DNA of 6,250 bases from Lysobacterales bacterium (GTDB taxonomy: Bacteria; Pseudomonadota; Gammaproteobacteria; Xanthomonadales; Marinicellaceae), in assembly GCA_027083915.1 (NCBI GenBank), contig JALWML010000159.1, positions 1 to 6,250 of the forward strand, in the 5' to 3' direction. Both the position numbers and the translations under genes were made by a program. Shown here piece by piece: positions 1 to 5,536 of this stretch; positions within the stretch are counted from its first letter, which is position 1; each line of letters starts with the position of its first letter. The notes under the pieces are model-generated. The model made no database searches and was not told where the DNA came from. It saw nothing but the letters and a program-made list of their open reading frames with translations.

Positions 1-1305
1 CTTTAGTAAAGGGTCTTCTAAATTATTATGCAAAGCTATTTTATTGGCTAATTGCAACTTCAAACATTGGCTGAATTGCTCATTGAGCTTAGATAAAACC
101 ACTCGAAAACTTAAAAGTTGTCTGCCATTTTGTTTTTGTAAATGGGCAAAATACCATGAAGTTAGGGTTGCTGTTTTATTGGTTGGAATTGATGTGGCTA
201 ATGGCCAAATACTACTGGCGTGGCATTGGTTTTTATATAAATATTCTAAACCTTTGCCAATTCCGTGTTCTTCATTGATGATATGAGTAAATGGAATAAA
301 GACATTATTGCCAGTACATGAAAAATAGTGCAAATAATCATCATAGGCTTTTAAGCCTTTTTTATAGGAAATATTTTTTATTTCTTTATTGATGATGCAG
401 ATGGCTGTGCCTAGATTGGTTTTATTTTTAAACTGATTATTAAAATCTTTAATGTTCACATTAATGTAAAAGCAGTTTGATTGCGAAGTGCCTAATAAGA
501 TGACATCTTGGAAAGAGACACTGATACCTATTACTTCTTTATTTTTGATGAATTTTTTCTCAATTCTACCTTCGATAGAAGATTTTTGTGAGTCGAGTGT
601 TTCATAAAGAGAAGTTGGCTTTAAAAAAGGTAACATTTTAGCAGAGGCGAAAAGTGGCAGGTATTTCTCTTTTTGTTTTCTGCTCGCAAAATGGTGAATA
701 AAACTTGTTAAAGAATCTAAATTTAGAATACCAATAATTGCCGAAATTATTGGGTTAACCTTACCAATATTAGTTAAGGTTTGTGATATTTCGACACTTG
801 AAAAACCCTTCCCATTATAACATTTATTGATTAATAAGGCCGTTGCACCCAAGGCTGAAAGTTTATTTATCTTAGTGAAATTATTTATTTTGGAATCTAA
901 AATTATTTTATAGAATTCAGCTTCTTGAGGACTACTCTTTTTCGTTTCCGCACTGTATTTTAGTTTAATGAATTGTGGTTTTCCTTGGAAAATTGAGCGT
1001 TCAAATTCGGAGGCAAACCAACCATTGTCAATTCTCTTGAAATTTTGCCAATTTGAATTAGCTTTTCGCAATGTGTGAAAGATGGGTTTGGTTATAAGTT
1101 GCAACCGCAGTTTTTTTATTGTTAAGATTAAAAAAATACAAATTGTAGGGATTATTAGAAATATGAATTGGCTTTCTGAAATTAGTGAGAAAAACCTAAA
1201 TACTAGAATCAAACCCACAAAGATAAGTGAATAATGCCATAGCTTAATAAAATAGAAGCTTGAAAGCAGAGTTAATAGAGCCAGAGATAAAAATAACAAA
1301 GTCAT
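1..1305 (-). CDS. FadE-like acyl-CoA dehydrogenase family protein, divergent, 3' end outside the window
   Basis: Reading leftward from ATG at 1305, the frame stays open for 435 codons and leaves the window at base 1, so this is the N-terminal part. Residues 1-19, 26-41 and 47-63 are hydrophobic, like the membrane-anchoring N-terminus of E. coli FadE. Next come FadE-like landmarks: NGWFASEFERSIFQGKP near 94-110 (FadE has WWEGDLFQGKP), QKEKYLPLFA near 211-220 (FadE QKDHYLPRLA), and VFIPFTHII near 335-343 followed by GIGKGLEYL (FadE VFVPIDYII...GQGWRML). FadE catalyses the first, FAD-dependent step of fatty-acid beta-oxidation. Here the FAD-contact stretch TSPEAGSD reads TSLYETLD (231-238), and the FadE 'GRG' segment is replaced near 361-366, so activity is doubtful. 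The catalytic glutamate region lies beyond the edge. It starts seven bases after the TetR stop without a clear Shine-Dalgarno, suggesting translational coupling. Family assignment is from remembered FadE sequence; function is uncertain. Confidence 0.72.
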   Translation of the reverse strand, partial: MTLLFLSLALLTLLSSFYFIKLWHYSLIFVGLILVFRFFSLISESQFIFLIIPTICIFLILTIKKLRLQLITKPIFHTLRKANSNWQNFKRIDNGWFASEFERSIFQGKPQFIKLKYSAETKKSSPQEAEFYKIILDSKINNFTKINKLSALGATALLINKCYNGKGFSSVEISQTLTNIGKVNPIISAIIGILNLDSLTSFIHHFASRKQKEKYLPLFASAKMLPFLKPTSLYETLDSQKSSIEGRIEKKFIKNKEVIGISVSFQDVILLGTSQSNCFYINVNIKDFNNQFKNKTNLGTAICIINKEIKNISYKKGLKAYDDYLHYFSCTGNNVFIPFTHIINEEHGIGKGLEYLYKNQCHASSIWPLATSIPTNKTATLTSWYFAHLQKQNGRQLLSFRVVLSKLNEQFSQCLKLQLANKIALHNNLEDPLLK

Positions 1306-1312
1306 GATTAAG

Positions 1313-1939
1313 CTATTTTGACTGAGTTAAGGAGGCTAAGGCAAAATCTATTAATTCATTACAGCACAGGTTAAAATAGTCCGAGTCGCTTAAGTCAGAT
1401 GTTTTGGTTGATGCACCAAAATCTGCCATAACATAAATAAGAGCACCCATGATAAAGTGAAAGCGCCAAAAGACTGTGCTTTGGCTGAGGTGAGGGCTAG
1501 CTCTTTGAATTGATTGTGCGAATCTTTTTATGATATCTGCATATCTTTTGCTCAATAAGCTGTGTAAAAATTCGCTTTTTTCTGCATAAGCACGAGCCAA
1601 AACCAACATGAAACGTTTGCCACCCTGGTGGTTATCATTACTCATGGTGAGAGCAGGGGCAATAAAGGCTTTTAAAATGTGTTTTAAATTGCAAGGTTTT
1701 GTGCTGCCACATTCCAATTCATCTAAAAGATTAACGCGTAATTCAAAAAGCGTATCAAGTCGTCGTTCTAACATCATTTCGATTAGCTTATCTTTATTGC
1801 CAAAATGGTAATTTACAGCGGCTAAATTTGTCTTAGCATGGGTGCTAATAGTGCGCAAAGAAATGCCAGAAAAACCTTTTTCAGAGATGAGTTTTTCTGT
1901 TGTGTTAAGTATTCTTTCTTTGGTTGATAAGACTGTCAT
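1313..1939 (-). CDS. TetR/AcrR-family transcriptional regulator, PsrA-like
   Basis: This 208-residue protein has the normal TetR length and layout. The N-terminal helix-turn-helix spans about residues 8-55, with the typical ISLRTISTHA recognition region and the signature NLAAVNYHFGNKDKLI at 38-53, nearly identical to Pseudomonas PsrA (NLAAVNYHFGSK). The C-terminal ligand domain carries FWRFHFIMGA at 157-166, matching PsrA FWRVHFMLGA. PsrA represses its own gene and fatty-acid degradation genes and is released by long-chain fatty acids. The same role is inferred here, supported by the downstream FadE-like gene and by a PsrA-type palindrome 60 bp upstream of the start. Immediately before the ATG the sequence is A-rich and I see no strong Shine-Dalgarno. 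It is transcribed divergently from ndk. TetR membership is certain; PsrA orthology is likely but not proven, since other TetR proteins share this C-terminal domain. Confidence 0.9.
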   Translation of the reverse strand: MTVLSTKERILNTTEKLISEKGFSGISLRTISTHAKTNLAAVNYHFGNKDKLIEMMLERRLDTLFELRVNLLDELECGSTKPCNLKHILKAFIAPALTMSNDNHQGGKRFMLVLARAYAEKSEFLHSLLSKRYADIIKRFAQSIQRASPHLSQSTVFWRFHFIMGALIYVMADFGASTKTSDLSDSDYFNLCCNELIDFALASLTQSK

Positions 1940-1999
1940 TTTTTAAGTGTTTGTTATAATAGTTTGTCCATTTTATATGATTGAATTTTCTATTACAAT

Positions 2000-2015
2000 T
2001 CAAACGTTCGTATGA
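2000..2015. promoter_or_regulatory. Putative operator for the PsrA-like TetR regulator
   Basis: TCAAACGTTCGTATGA is an inverted repeat of 7-bp half-sites (TCAAACG and, on the other strand, TCATACG) around a 2-bp centre, with one mismatch between halves. Read as CAAAC-N4-GTATG it fits the published PsrA pattern (G/C)AAAC-N2-4-GTTT(G/C) with one deviation. It lies 60 bp upstream of the TetR start and 58 bp before the ndk -10 box. Autoregulation of the TetR/FadE-like pair is the simplest reading; binding is inferred. Confidence 0.6.
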
Positions 2016-2041
2016 GAGGAGAAAAAACTATTGGAAAAGTA

Positions 2042-2106
2042 AATCTAATGAATGAATATTGTGTAAAACCATGTATAATCGCGCTTTTTAGGTTTAATCT
2101 AATGAA
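2042..2106 (+). repeat. 11-bp direct repeat flanking the ndk promoter
   Basis: AATCTAATGAA occurs at 2042-2052 and again at 2096-2106, 54 bp apart, one copy on each side of the candidate ndk -10 box. In sequence this AT-rich a match of this length could arise by chance; no function is claimed. Confidence 0.4.
2074..2079 (+). promoter_or_regulatory. Candidate -10 box of the ndk operon promoter
   Basis: TATAAT is a perfect match to the sigma-70 -10 consensus and is followed by a GC-rich step (CGCGC), as often seen near transcription starts. No good -35 stands 16-18 bp upstream (for example AATGAA at 2051-2056), so the promoter would be weak at -35 or activator-assisted. A start near 2086 would give a leader of about 140 nt before ndk. 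Confidence 0.5.
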
Positions 2107-2175
2107 ATTTTAACGTTTTGATTCAAATTAAATCAATGGTAAGTTAAAATATTAGGTTAAATATTTTGTGTAACA

Positions 2176-2203
2176 TTAAGAAAATAAAAGAATATTTTCT
2201 TAA
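2176..2203 (+). repeat. 11-bp perfect inverted repeat in the ndk leader
   Basis: TTAAGAAAATA (2176-2186) and TATTTTCTTAA (2193-2203) are perfectly complementary around a 6-base loop AAAGAA. The hairpin would sit in the ndk 5' leader, ending 9 bases before the GGAG ribosome binding site. It is almost all A-T pairs, so it is a weak RNA structure and could instead be a protein site. No run of T follows, so it is not a standard terminator. Confidence 0.5.
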
Positions 2204-2212
2204 ATATTAAGT

Positions 2213-2216
2213 GGAG
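2213..2216 (+). promoter_or_regulatory. Ribosome binding site of ndk
   Basis: GGAG lies 11 bases before the ATG at 2228. It supports this start, which also gives the canonical MAVEQT N-terminus of Ndk. Confidence 0.7.
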
Positions 2217-2227
2217 TTAAAATAATT

Positions 2228-2653
2228 ATGGCAGTTGAACAAACATTGTCAATCATAAAACCAGATGCTGTAGCAAAAAATGTTATTGGCCAAATTTATC
2301 AAAGATTTGAGGATGCTGGTCTAAAAATCATTGCATCAAAAATGAAGCATTTAAGTCAGCAAGAAGCTGAAGGATTCTATGCGGTTCATAAGGATCGTCC
2401 TTTTTTTGCAGACCTTGTCACATTTATGACCTCAGGCCCTGTTATGATACAAGCTTTGCAAGGTGAAAATGCTATTGCAAAAAATCGTGAATTGATGGGT
2501 GCTACAAATCCAAGCGATGCAGAACCTGGTACAATTCGAGCCGATTTTGCTGAAAGTATTGATGCCAATGCTGTTCATGGATCTGATGCTCCAGAAACTG
2601 CAGCAGTTGAAATCGCCTATTTCTTTGCTAGCATAGAAGTTAATCCTAGGTAA
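2228..2653 (+). CDS. ndk: Nucleoside diphosphate kinase
   Basis: Ndk moves the gamma-phosphate from ATP to other (deoxy)nucleoside diphosphates in the cytoplasm through a phosphohistidine, balancing NTP and dNTP pools. The 141-residue product is full length and aligns with E. coli Ndk without gaps over the core. Nucleotide-site residues are all in place: K11 (in SIIKPDAV), Y51, F59, R87, T93 (in GATNP), R104 and N114. The catalytic histidine is H117, within NAVHGSD. It is the first gene of a tight plus-strand run; rlmN follows after 13 bases. Transcription probably starts from the -10 box at 2074-2079. Nothing in the protein is unusual. Confidence 0.98.
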   Translation: MAVEQTLSIIKPDAVAKNVIGQIYQRFEDAGLKIIASKMKHLSQQEAEGFYAVHKDRPFFADLVTFMTSGPVMIQALQGENAIAKNRELMGATNPSDAEPGTIRADFAESIDANAVHGSDAPETAAVEIAYFFASIEVNPR

Positions 2654-2666
2654 TCAATTAAAAAAT

Positions 2667-3755
2667 ATGTCAGAAGAAAAAATCAATCTTCTCGGCTTGG
2701 ATCGAGTTGCACTGGAAAAATTATTTGCCAAAATTGGTGAAAAAAAATACCGTGCAACTCAGTTTATGAAAGGACTCTATCACCATTACGAATCCAATTT
2801 TGATAATTACACAAATTTCAGTAAGCCTTTGCGTTCCAAAATGCAAATGTTTTCAACGCTTGAAGTACCACATGTTGTTAGCGAAAAAATTTCAAAAGAC
2901 GGTACAATCAAATGGCTAATGCAAATGAACGAAGGCAATGCCATTGAAACAGTTTATATTCCAGAAAATAACAGAGGAACATTATGCATATCTTCACAAG
3001 TTGGATGTTCTTTGAATTGTACTTTTTGCGCAACTGGTGCTCAAGGATTTAATCGTCATTTAACAACAGCCGAAATAATCGGACAAGTGTGGATTGCCGC
3101 TAAACGGTTAGGGCAGTCGACAAAAAATAGAAAACTTACCAATGTTGTTTTGATGGGAATGGGTGAGCCTTTGGCTAATTATTCTCGTGTGCTTCCTGCT
3201 TTACGTATCATGTTAGATGATTTTGGCTTTGGTTTGGCTTCTCGTCGAGTAACTGTAAGCACTTCTGGAATGGTTCCTTACATCTATAAACTTAATGAGG
3301 ATATTGAAGTGTCTTTAGCTGTTTCATTGCATGCACCCATTGATGAATTGCGTAATGAAATAATGCCTATTAATAAAAAATACAATATTGCCACGCTGTT
3401 AAAAGCCTGTGAAGACTTTGTCAAAGGAAAAAGAAAAGCTAAAATAACATTTGAGTATACGCTGATTAGAGGGGTCAATGATAAGCCTGAACATGCGCGA
3501 GCATTAGTTAAGTTACTCAAAAATGTCCCGTGCAAAATTAACCTTATTCCATTTAATCCTTTTCCAGGGAATAGTTTTAAACGTTCATTGCCAGAATCAA
3601 TAGAATTATTTCAAAATATCTGTGAAAAAAGTCGCATTGTCACTACCGTGAGAAAGGTAAGGGGAGATGATATTGATGCTGCTTGTGGTCAACTTGCTGG
3701 GGAGTTCCATGATCGGACTCGTCGCTCCAATAAAATTCAACTAAAGGTTTCTTAA
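2667..3755 (+). CDS. rlmN: Dual-specificity 23S rRNA (A2503-C2) / tRNA (A37-C2) methyltransferase RlmN
   Basis: RlmN is a radical-SAM enzyme that methylates C2 of A2503 in 23S rRNA and of A37 in some tRNAs. The 362-residue protein has the N-terminal accessory domain (about 1-95), then the radical-SAM core. The [4Fe-4S] cluster cysteines form CxxxCxxC at C114, C118 and C121 (GCSLNCTFCATG). The SAM-binding GMGEPL is at 164-169. The two mechanism cysteines are also present: C107 (RGTLCISSQVG) and C340 near the C-terminus (DIDAACGQLAG), which carries the transferred methyl in E. coli RlmN. E100 in VYIPE matches the conserved glutamate. The A2503-modifying relative Cfr is less likely, given the ndk-rlmN-pilF context and close RlmN match. 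The ribosome binding site is weak (AGG at 2648-2650, 16 bases upstream), so coupling to ndk is plausible. Confidence 0.97.
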   Translation: MSEEKINLLGLDRVALEKLFAKIGEKKYRATQFMKGLYHHYESNFDNYTNFSKPLRSKMQMFSTLEVPHVVSEKISKDGTIKWLMQMNEGNAIETVYIPENNRGTLCISSQVGCSLNCTFCATGAQGFNRHLTTAEIIGQVWIAAKRLGQSTKNRKLTNVVLMGMGEPLANYSRVLPALRIMLDDFGFGLASRRVTVSTSGMVPYIYKLNEDIEVSLAVSLHAPIDELRNEIMPINKKYNIATLLKACEDFVKGKRKAKITFEYTLIRGVNDKPEHARALVKLLKNVPCKINLIPFNPFPGNSFKRSLPESIELFQNICEKSRIVTTVRKVRGDDIDAACGQLAGEFHDRTRRSNKIQLKVS

Positions 3756-3760
3756 AAATC

Positions 3761-4543
3761 ATGATACATAAAAGCATAATTCTTTCTATCCTTATCTTAT
3801 TAGTTAGTTCTTGTGCTTCAAATGGCGGCTCTAAAAAAACAAATAATCGCACAGAATCAATCAAAGAAGCGGCTAATAATTCGGCAGAAAAAATAAATGT
3901 CGATTTGGGTGTTGGTTATCTTAAAAGAGGAAGGGATGGGGATATTGATATCGCCATTAAAAAGTTTAAGAAAGCAATCAAAATTAACCCAACCTATGCA
4001 TTGGCTCACTCCATGTTGGCAACAGTCTATGATAGAAAGGGGTTGTTTGATAGTGCAGAAATTCATTATAAAAAATCCATCAAATATAACAATGGCAATC
4101 CCAATATAGTTAATAACTATGCTAACTTTCTATGCCAAAGAGGCTCTTATGATAAAGCCATTGAAAAGTACAAACAAGTCATAGAAAATCCCAAATACTC
4201 AACACCAGCCTCAGCTTATGAAAATGCTGGAGTGTGTGCCATGAAAGCTAATGAATATGAAGATGCTGAAAAATACTTTAGAGAATCCTTAAATATTAAT
4301 ACTGAATCAGCTAATTCACTTTACTATTTACTTACTATTTACCTTAAAAAAGGTGAATATATGAAAGCGCGAGCATTTTTACAGAGGCTTGAGCAAGTGG
4401 TGCAACCTTCAGCTGAAATTTTGGCAGCAGGTTATCAGATTGAAAAAGGATTAAATCATACAAAACTTGCTAACAACTATTTGACCAAATTGAAGAACAG
4501 ATTTCCCCAATCTGAGTCCCTAAAACAAATCCAAGAGAATTAA
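3761..4543 (+). CDS. pilF: Type IV pilus biogenesis/stability lipoprotein PilF (PilW), TPR protein
   Basis: PilF/PilW is an outer-membrane lipoprotein pilotin that helps the PilQ secretin insert and multimerise, and so supports type IV pili. The 260-residue product opens with a lipoprotein signal peptide: a lysine at position 4, a hydrophobic core 6-15 and lipobox VSSC with the acylated cysteine at C18. Alanine at +2 predicts outer-membrane sorting. After a polar Asn/Ser/Lys linker (about 20-48) come tandem tetratricopeptide repeats to the end. The family phrase NNYANFLCQRGSYDKAIEKY lies near 117-136, and other repeats contain AIKKFKKAIKINPTYALAHS and YEDAEKYFRESL. The ATG follows the rlmN stop by 5 bases, with AAGG at 3744-3747 as a distant ribosome binding site. 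No other pilus genes are in the window, so pilus production is not shown here. Confidence 0.93.
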   Translation: MIHKSIILSILILLVSSCASNGGSKKTNNRTESIKEAANNSAEKINVDLGVGYLKRGRDGDIDIAIKKFKKAIKINPTYALAHSMLATVYDRKGLFDSAEIHYKKSIKYNNGNPNIVNNYANFLCQRGSYDKAIEKYKQVIENPKYSTPASAYENAGVCAMKANEYEDAEKYFRESLNINTESANSLYYLLTIYLKKGEYMKARAFLQRLEQVVQPSAEILAAGYQIEKGLNHTKLANNYLTKLKNRFPQSESLKQIQEN

Positions 4544-4544
4544 A

Positions 4545-5450
4545 ATGAGTTCTAATGAAAACAATAATAATAACTTAAAAACATTGCGAATTGATAAAGG
4601 ATTGTATATCGAAGAAATAGCTGAAGAATTAAAGCTATCAACTGATGTAATAAAAAAATTAGAAAGTAGTCAATTTTCAGAATTAGGTGCTTTTCCCTAT
4701 ATACGAGGTTATCTCAATAATTATGCAAAATTATTGGGTATTGATGCCCAACCATATATCGATTTGGTACCAAAATCTGAAATAAACATCCCTTTAGTTA
4801 ATACTAGCCATAGTATGGCAAAAGGAATTAAATTAAAGCGTCGTTCAAAAAGCGTAGTCAGTTATGCTTTAGGTACTTCAATACTGCTTGCTGTGTGTAT
4901 TAGCGGTTGGTTTGTATTGAAAAATTACATGAAAAGTGCAAGACCCGCTCAAACCATTGAAATAGTTGAGACAGATAGCTTAGAAATTAGCCCTCAAAAA
5001 AATAGTGGGTTGGTTGAAGAATCAAAAAATAAAGAAAAAGATGATAATTATCATTACTCATCATTAATTCCAAGCTTGGATAAGTCGACAAATTCAGAAG
5101 CTTCTGAAGATATTCAGCAGCAGGCACCTCAAGATATTTTAGCCAATGAGTCAGATTTAGCTCTGCCTGAAAAAATTGAACAGCCAGTTCAGCAAGTCCC
5201 TGAGAGTAAATACATCATTTCAATAACAGCAGATCAAACAAGTTGGGTTAAAGTTGAAGAAGTAGATGGAAAAAAATTACATAATGATTTATTGCAACCT
5301 GGCACAATTGTATTGAAGTCTCAAAAGCCTGTTCATTTTAGAATTGGCAATAAAAGTAAGGTAAAAGTAGAAATAAATGGTGAAGCTATTAATTTGAAAG
5401 ATTTTTCAAAAAAGAACATAGCTGATTTCAACTGGCCAGTTGAGGGTTAG
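4545..5450 (+). CDS. rodZ: Cytoskeleton protein RodZ (helix-turn-helix / transmembrane / DUF4115 domains)
   Basis: RodZ is a bitopic inner-membrane protein that links the MreB cytoskeleton to the cell-wall elongation machinery and sets rod shape. The 301-residue protein shows the standard order. An Xre-like helix-turn-helix domain spans about 11-77 (LKTLRIDKGLYIEEIAEELK, then AFPYIRGYLNNYAKLLGID). A basic juxtamembrane stretch lies at 93-103 (KGIKLKRRSKS) and a single transmembrane helix at about 105-126. A polar, Gln/Glu/Ser-rich periplasmic linker runs about 130-221. The C-terminal RodZ beta domain (DUF4115) covers 222-301, with WVKVEEVDGKKL and PVHFRIGNKSKVKVEINGE. The ATG is one base after the pilF stop, with AAGAG 7 bases upstream, so it is almost certainly co-transcribed. 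The asparagine-rich start (residues 5-10) reflects AT-rich coding. No terminator is evident after the stop. Confidence 0.95.
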   Translation: MSSNENNNNNLKTLRIDKGLYIEEIAEELKLSTDVIKKLESSQFSELGAFPYIRGYLNNYAKLLGIDAQPYIDLVPKSEINIPLVNTSHSMAKGIKLKRRSKSVVSYALGTSILLAVCISGWFVLKNYMKSARPAQTIEIVETDSLEISPQKNSGLVEESKNKEKDDNYHYSSLIPSLDKSTNSEASEDIQQQAPQDILANESDLALPEKIEQPVQQVPESKYIISITADQTSWVKVEEVDGKKLHNDLLQPGTIVLKSQKPVHFRIGNKSKVKVEINGEAINLKDFSKKNIADFNWPVEG

Positions 5451-5510
5451 TATTTATCTCAACTCATGTTCATTCTTTGATTGAATTATATTTGTTTTGA
5501 TTTAAAATAA

Positions 5511-5532
5511 AAACTCTATAATATTAGAGTTT
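5511..5532. repeat. 8-bp perfect inverted repeat just upstream of hisS
   Basis: AAACTCTA (5511-5518) and TAGAGTTT (5525-5532) are perfect complements around TAATAT. The repeat spans the candidate -10 box and the only purine-rich bases (AGAG, 5526-5529) able to act as a ribosome binding site. It could be an operator over the promoter, or, if transcription comes through from rodZ, an RNA hairpin masking the start region. On the minus strand it is followed by a T-rich run, so it resembles a weak leftward terminator, but no leftward gene ends here. Confidence 0.5.
5517..5522 (+). promoter_or_regulatory. Candidate -10 box of a separate hisS promoter
   Basis: TATAAT matches the sigma-70 -10 consensus perfectly. 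Upstream candidates for -35 are poor: TTTTGA at 5495-5500 with a 16-bp spacer, or TTGTTT at 5492-5497 with 19 bp. If used, transcription would start near 5529 and leave only about 8 bases before the TTG at 5537, a nearly leaderless message. Read-through from rodZ remains an alternative. Confidence 0.4.
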
Positions 5533-5536
5533 AGAA

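Larger units (their letters stand above)
1940..2227. other. Divergent intergenic region between the TetR gene and ndk
   Basis: This is 288 bp of very AT-rich sequence without a credible gene. It must hold the leftward promoter for the TetR/FadE-like pair and the rightward promoter for ndk. Visible elements are the PsrA-like palindrome (2000-2015), a consensus -10 box facing ndk (2074-2079), an 11-bp direct repeat (2042-2052 and 2096-2106), a small palindrome (2117-2127) and a hairpin before the ndk ribosome binding site (2176-2203). For the leftward promoter I see only weak candidates: TATTAT at 1962-1957 or TATAAA at 1977-1972 on the minus strand, neither with a good -35. Confidence 0.85.
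5451..5536 (+). other. rodZ-hisS gap lacking ispG
   Basis: This is 86 bp of AT-rich non-coding sequence. In many gammaproteobacteria ispG lies between rodZ and hisS; here there is no room for it and no recognisable fragment. The gap holds a consensus -10 box (5517-5522) and an 8-bp inverted repeat (5511-5532). I see no rho-independent terminator for rodZ. Confidence 0.8.

Noticed and set aside
44..286. Plus-strand open frame of 80 codons
   Set aside because: It lies antisense inside the FadE-like gene, has no ribosome binding site and shows no recognisable protein pattern.
1608..1811. Plus-strand open frame of 67 codons opposite the TetR gene
   Set aside because: It is antisense to a conserved TetR gene, including its helix-turn-helix region, and its basic, serine-rich product looks like a reverse-strand shadow.
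2157..2208. Direct repeat TTAAATATT at 2157-2165 and 2200-2208
   Set aside because: Nine A/T-only bases recur easily by chance in this intergenic composition; the second copy partly belongs to the hairpin arm.
2667..3755. Possible Cfr-type antibiotic-resistance methyltransferase
   Set aside because: Its position in the ndk-rlmN-pilF-rodZ block and close match to housekeeping RlmN throughout argue against Cfr, and no mobile element is nearby.
3643..3864. Minus-strand open frame crossing the rlmN-pilF junction
   Set aside because: It is antisense to two well-supported genes in one operon, with no ribosome binding site or family resemblance.
3897..4109. Plus-strand 70-codon frame inside pilF
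   Set aside because: It is an out-of-frame shadow of the TPR-coding sequence, which has a clear protein product in its own frame.
5451..5536. Rho-independent terminator after rodZ
   Set aside because: The only inverted repeat (5511-5532) is A-T rich and is followed by AGAATTG rather than a T run on the plus strand.
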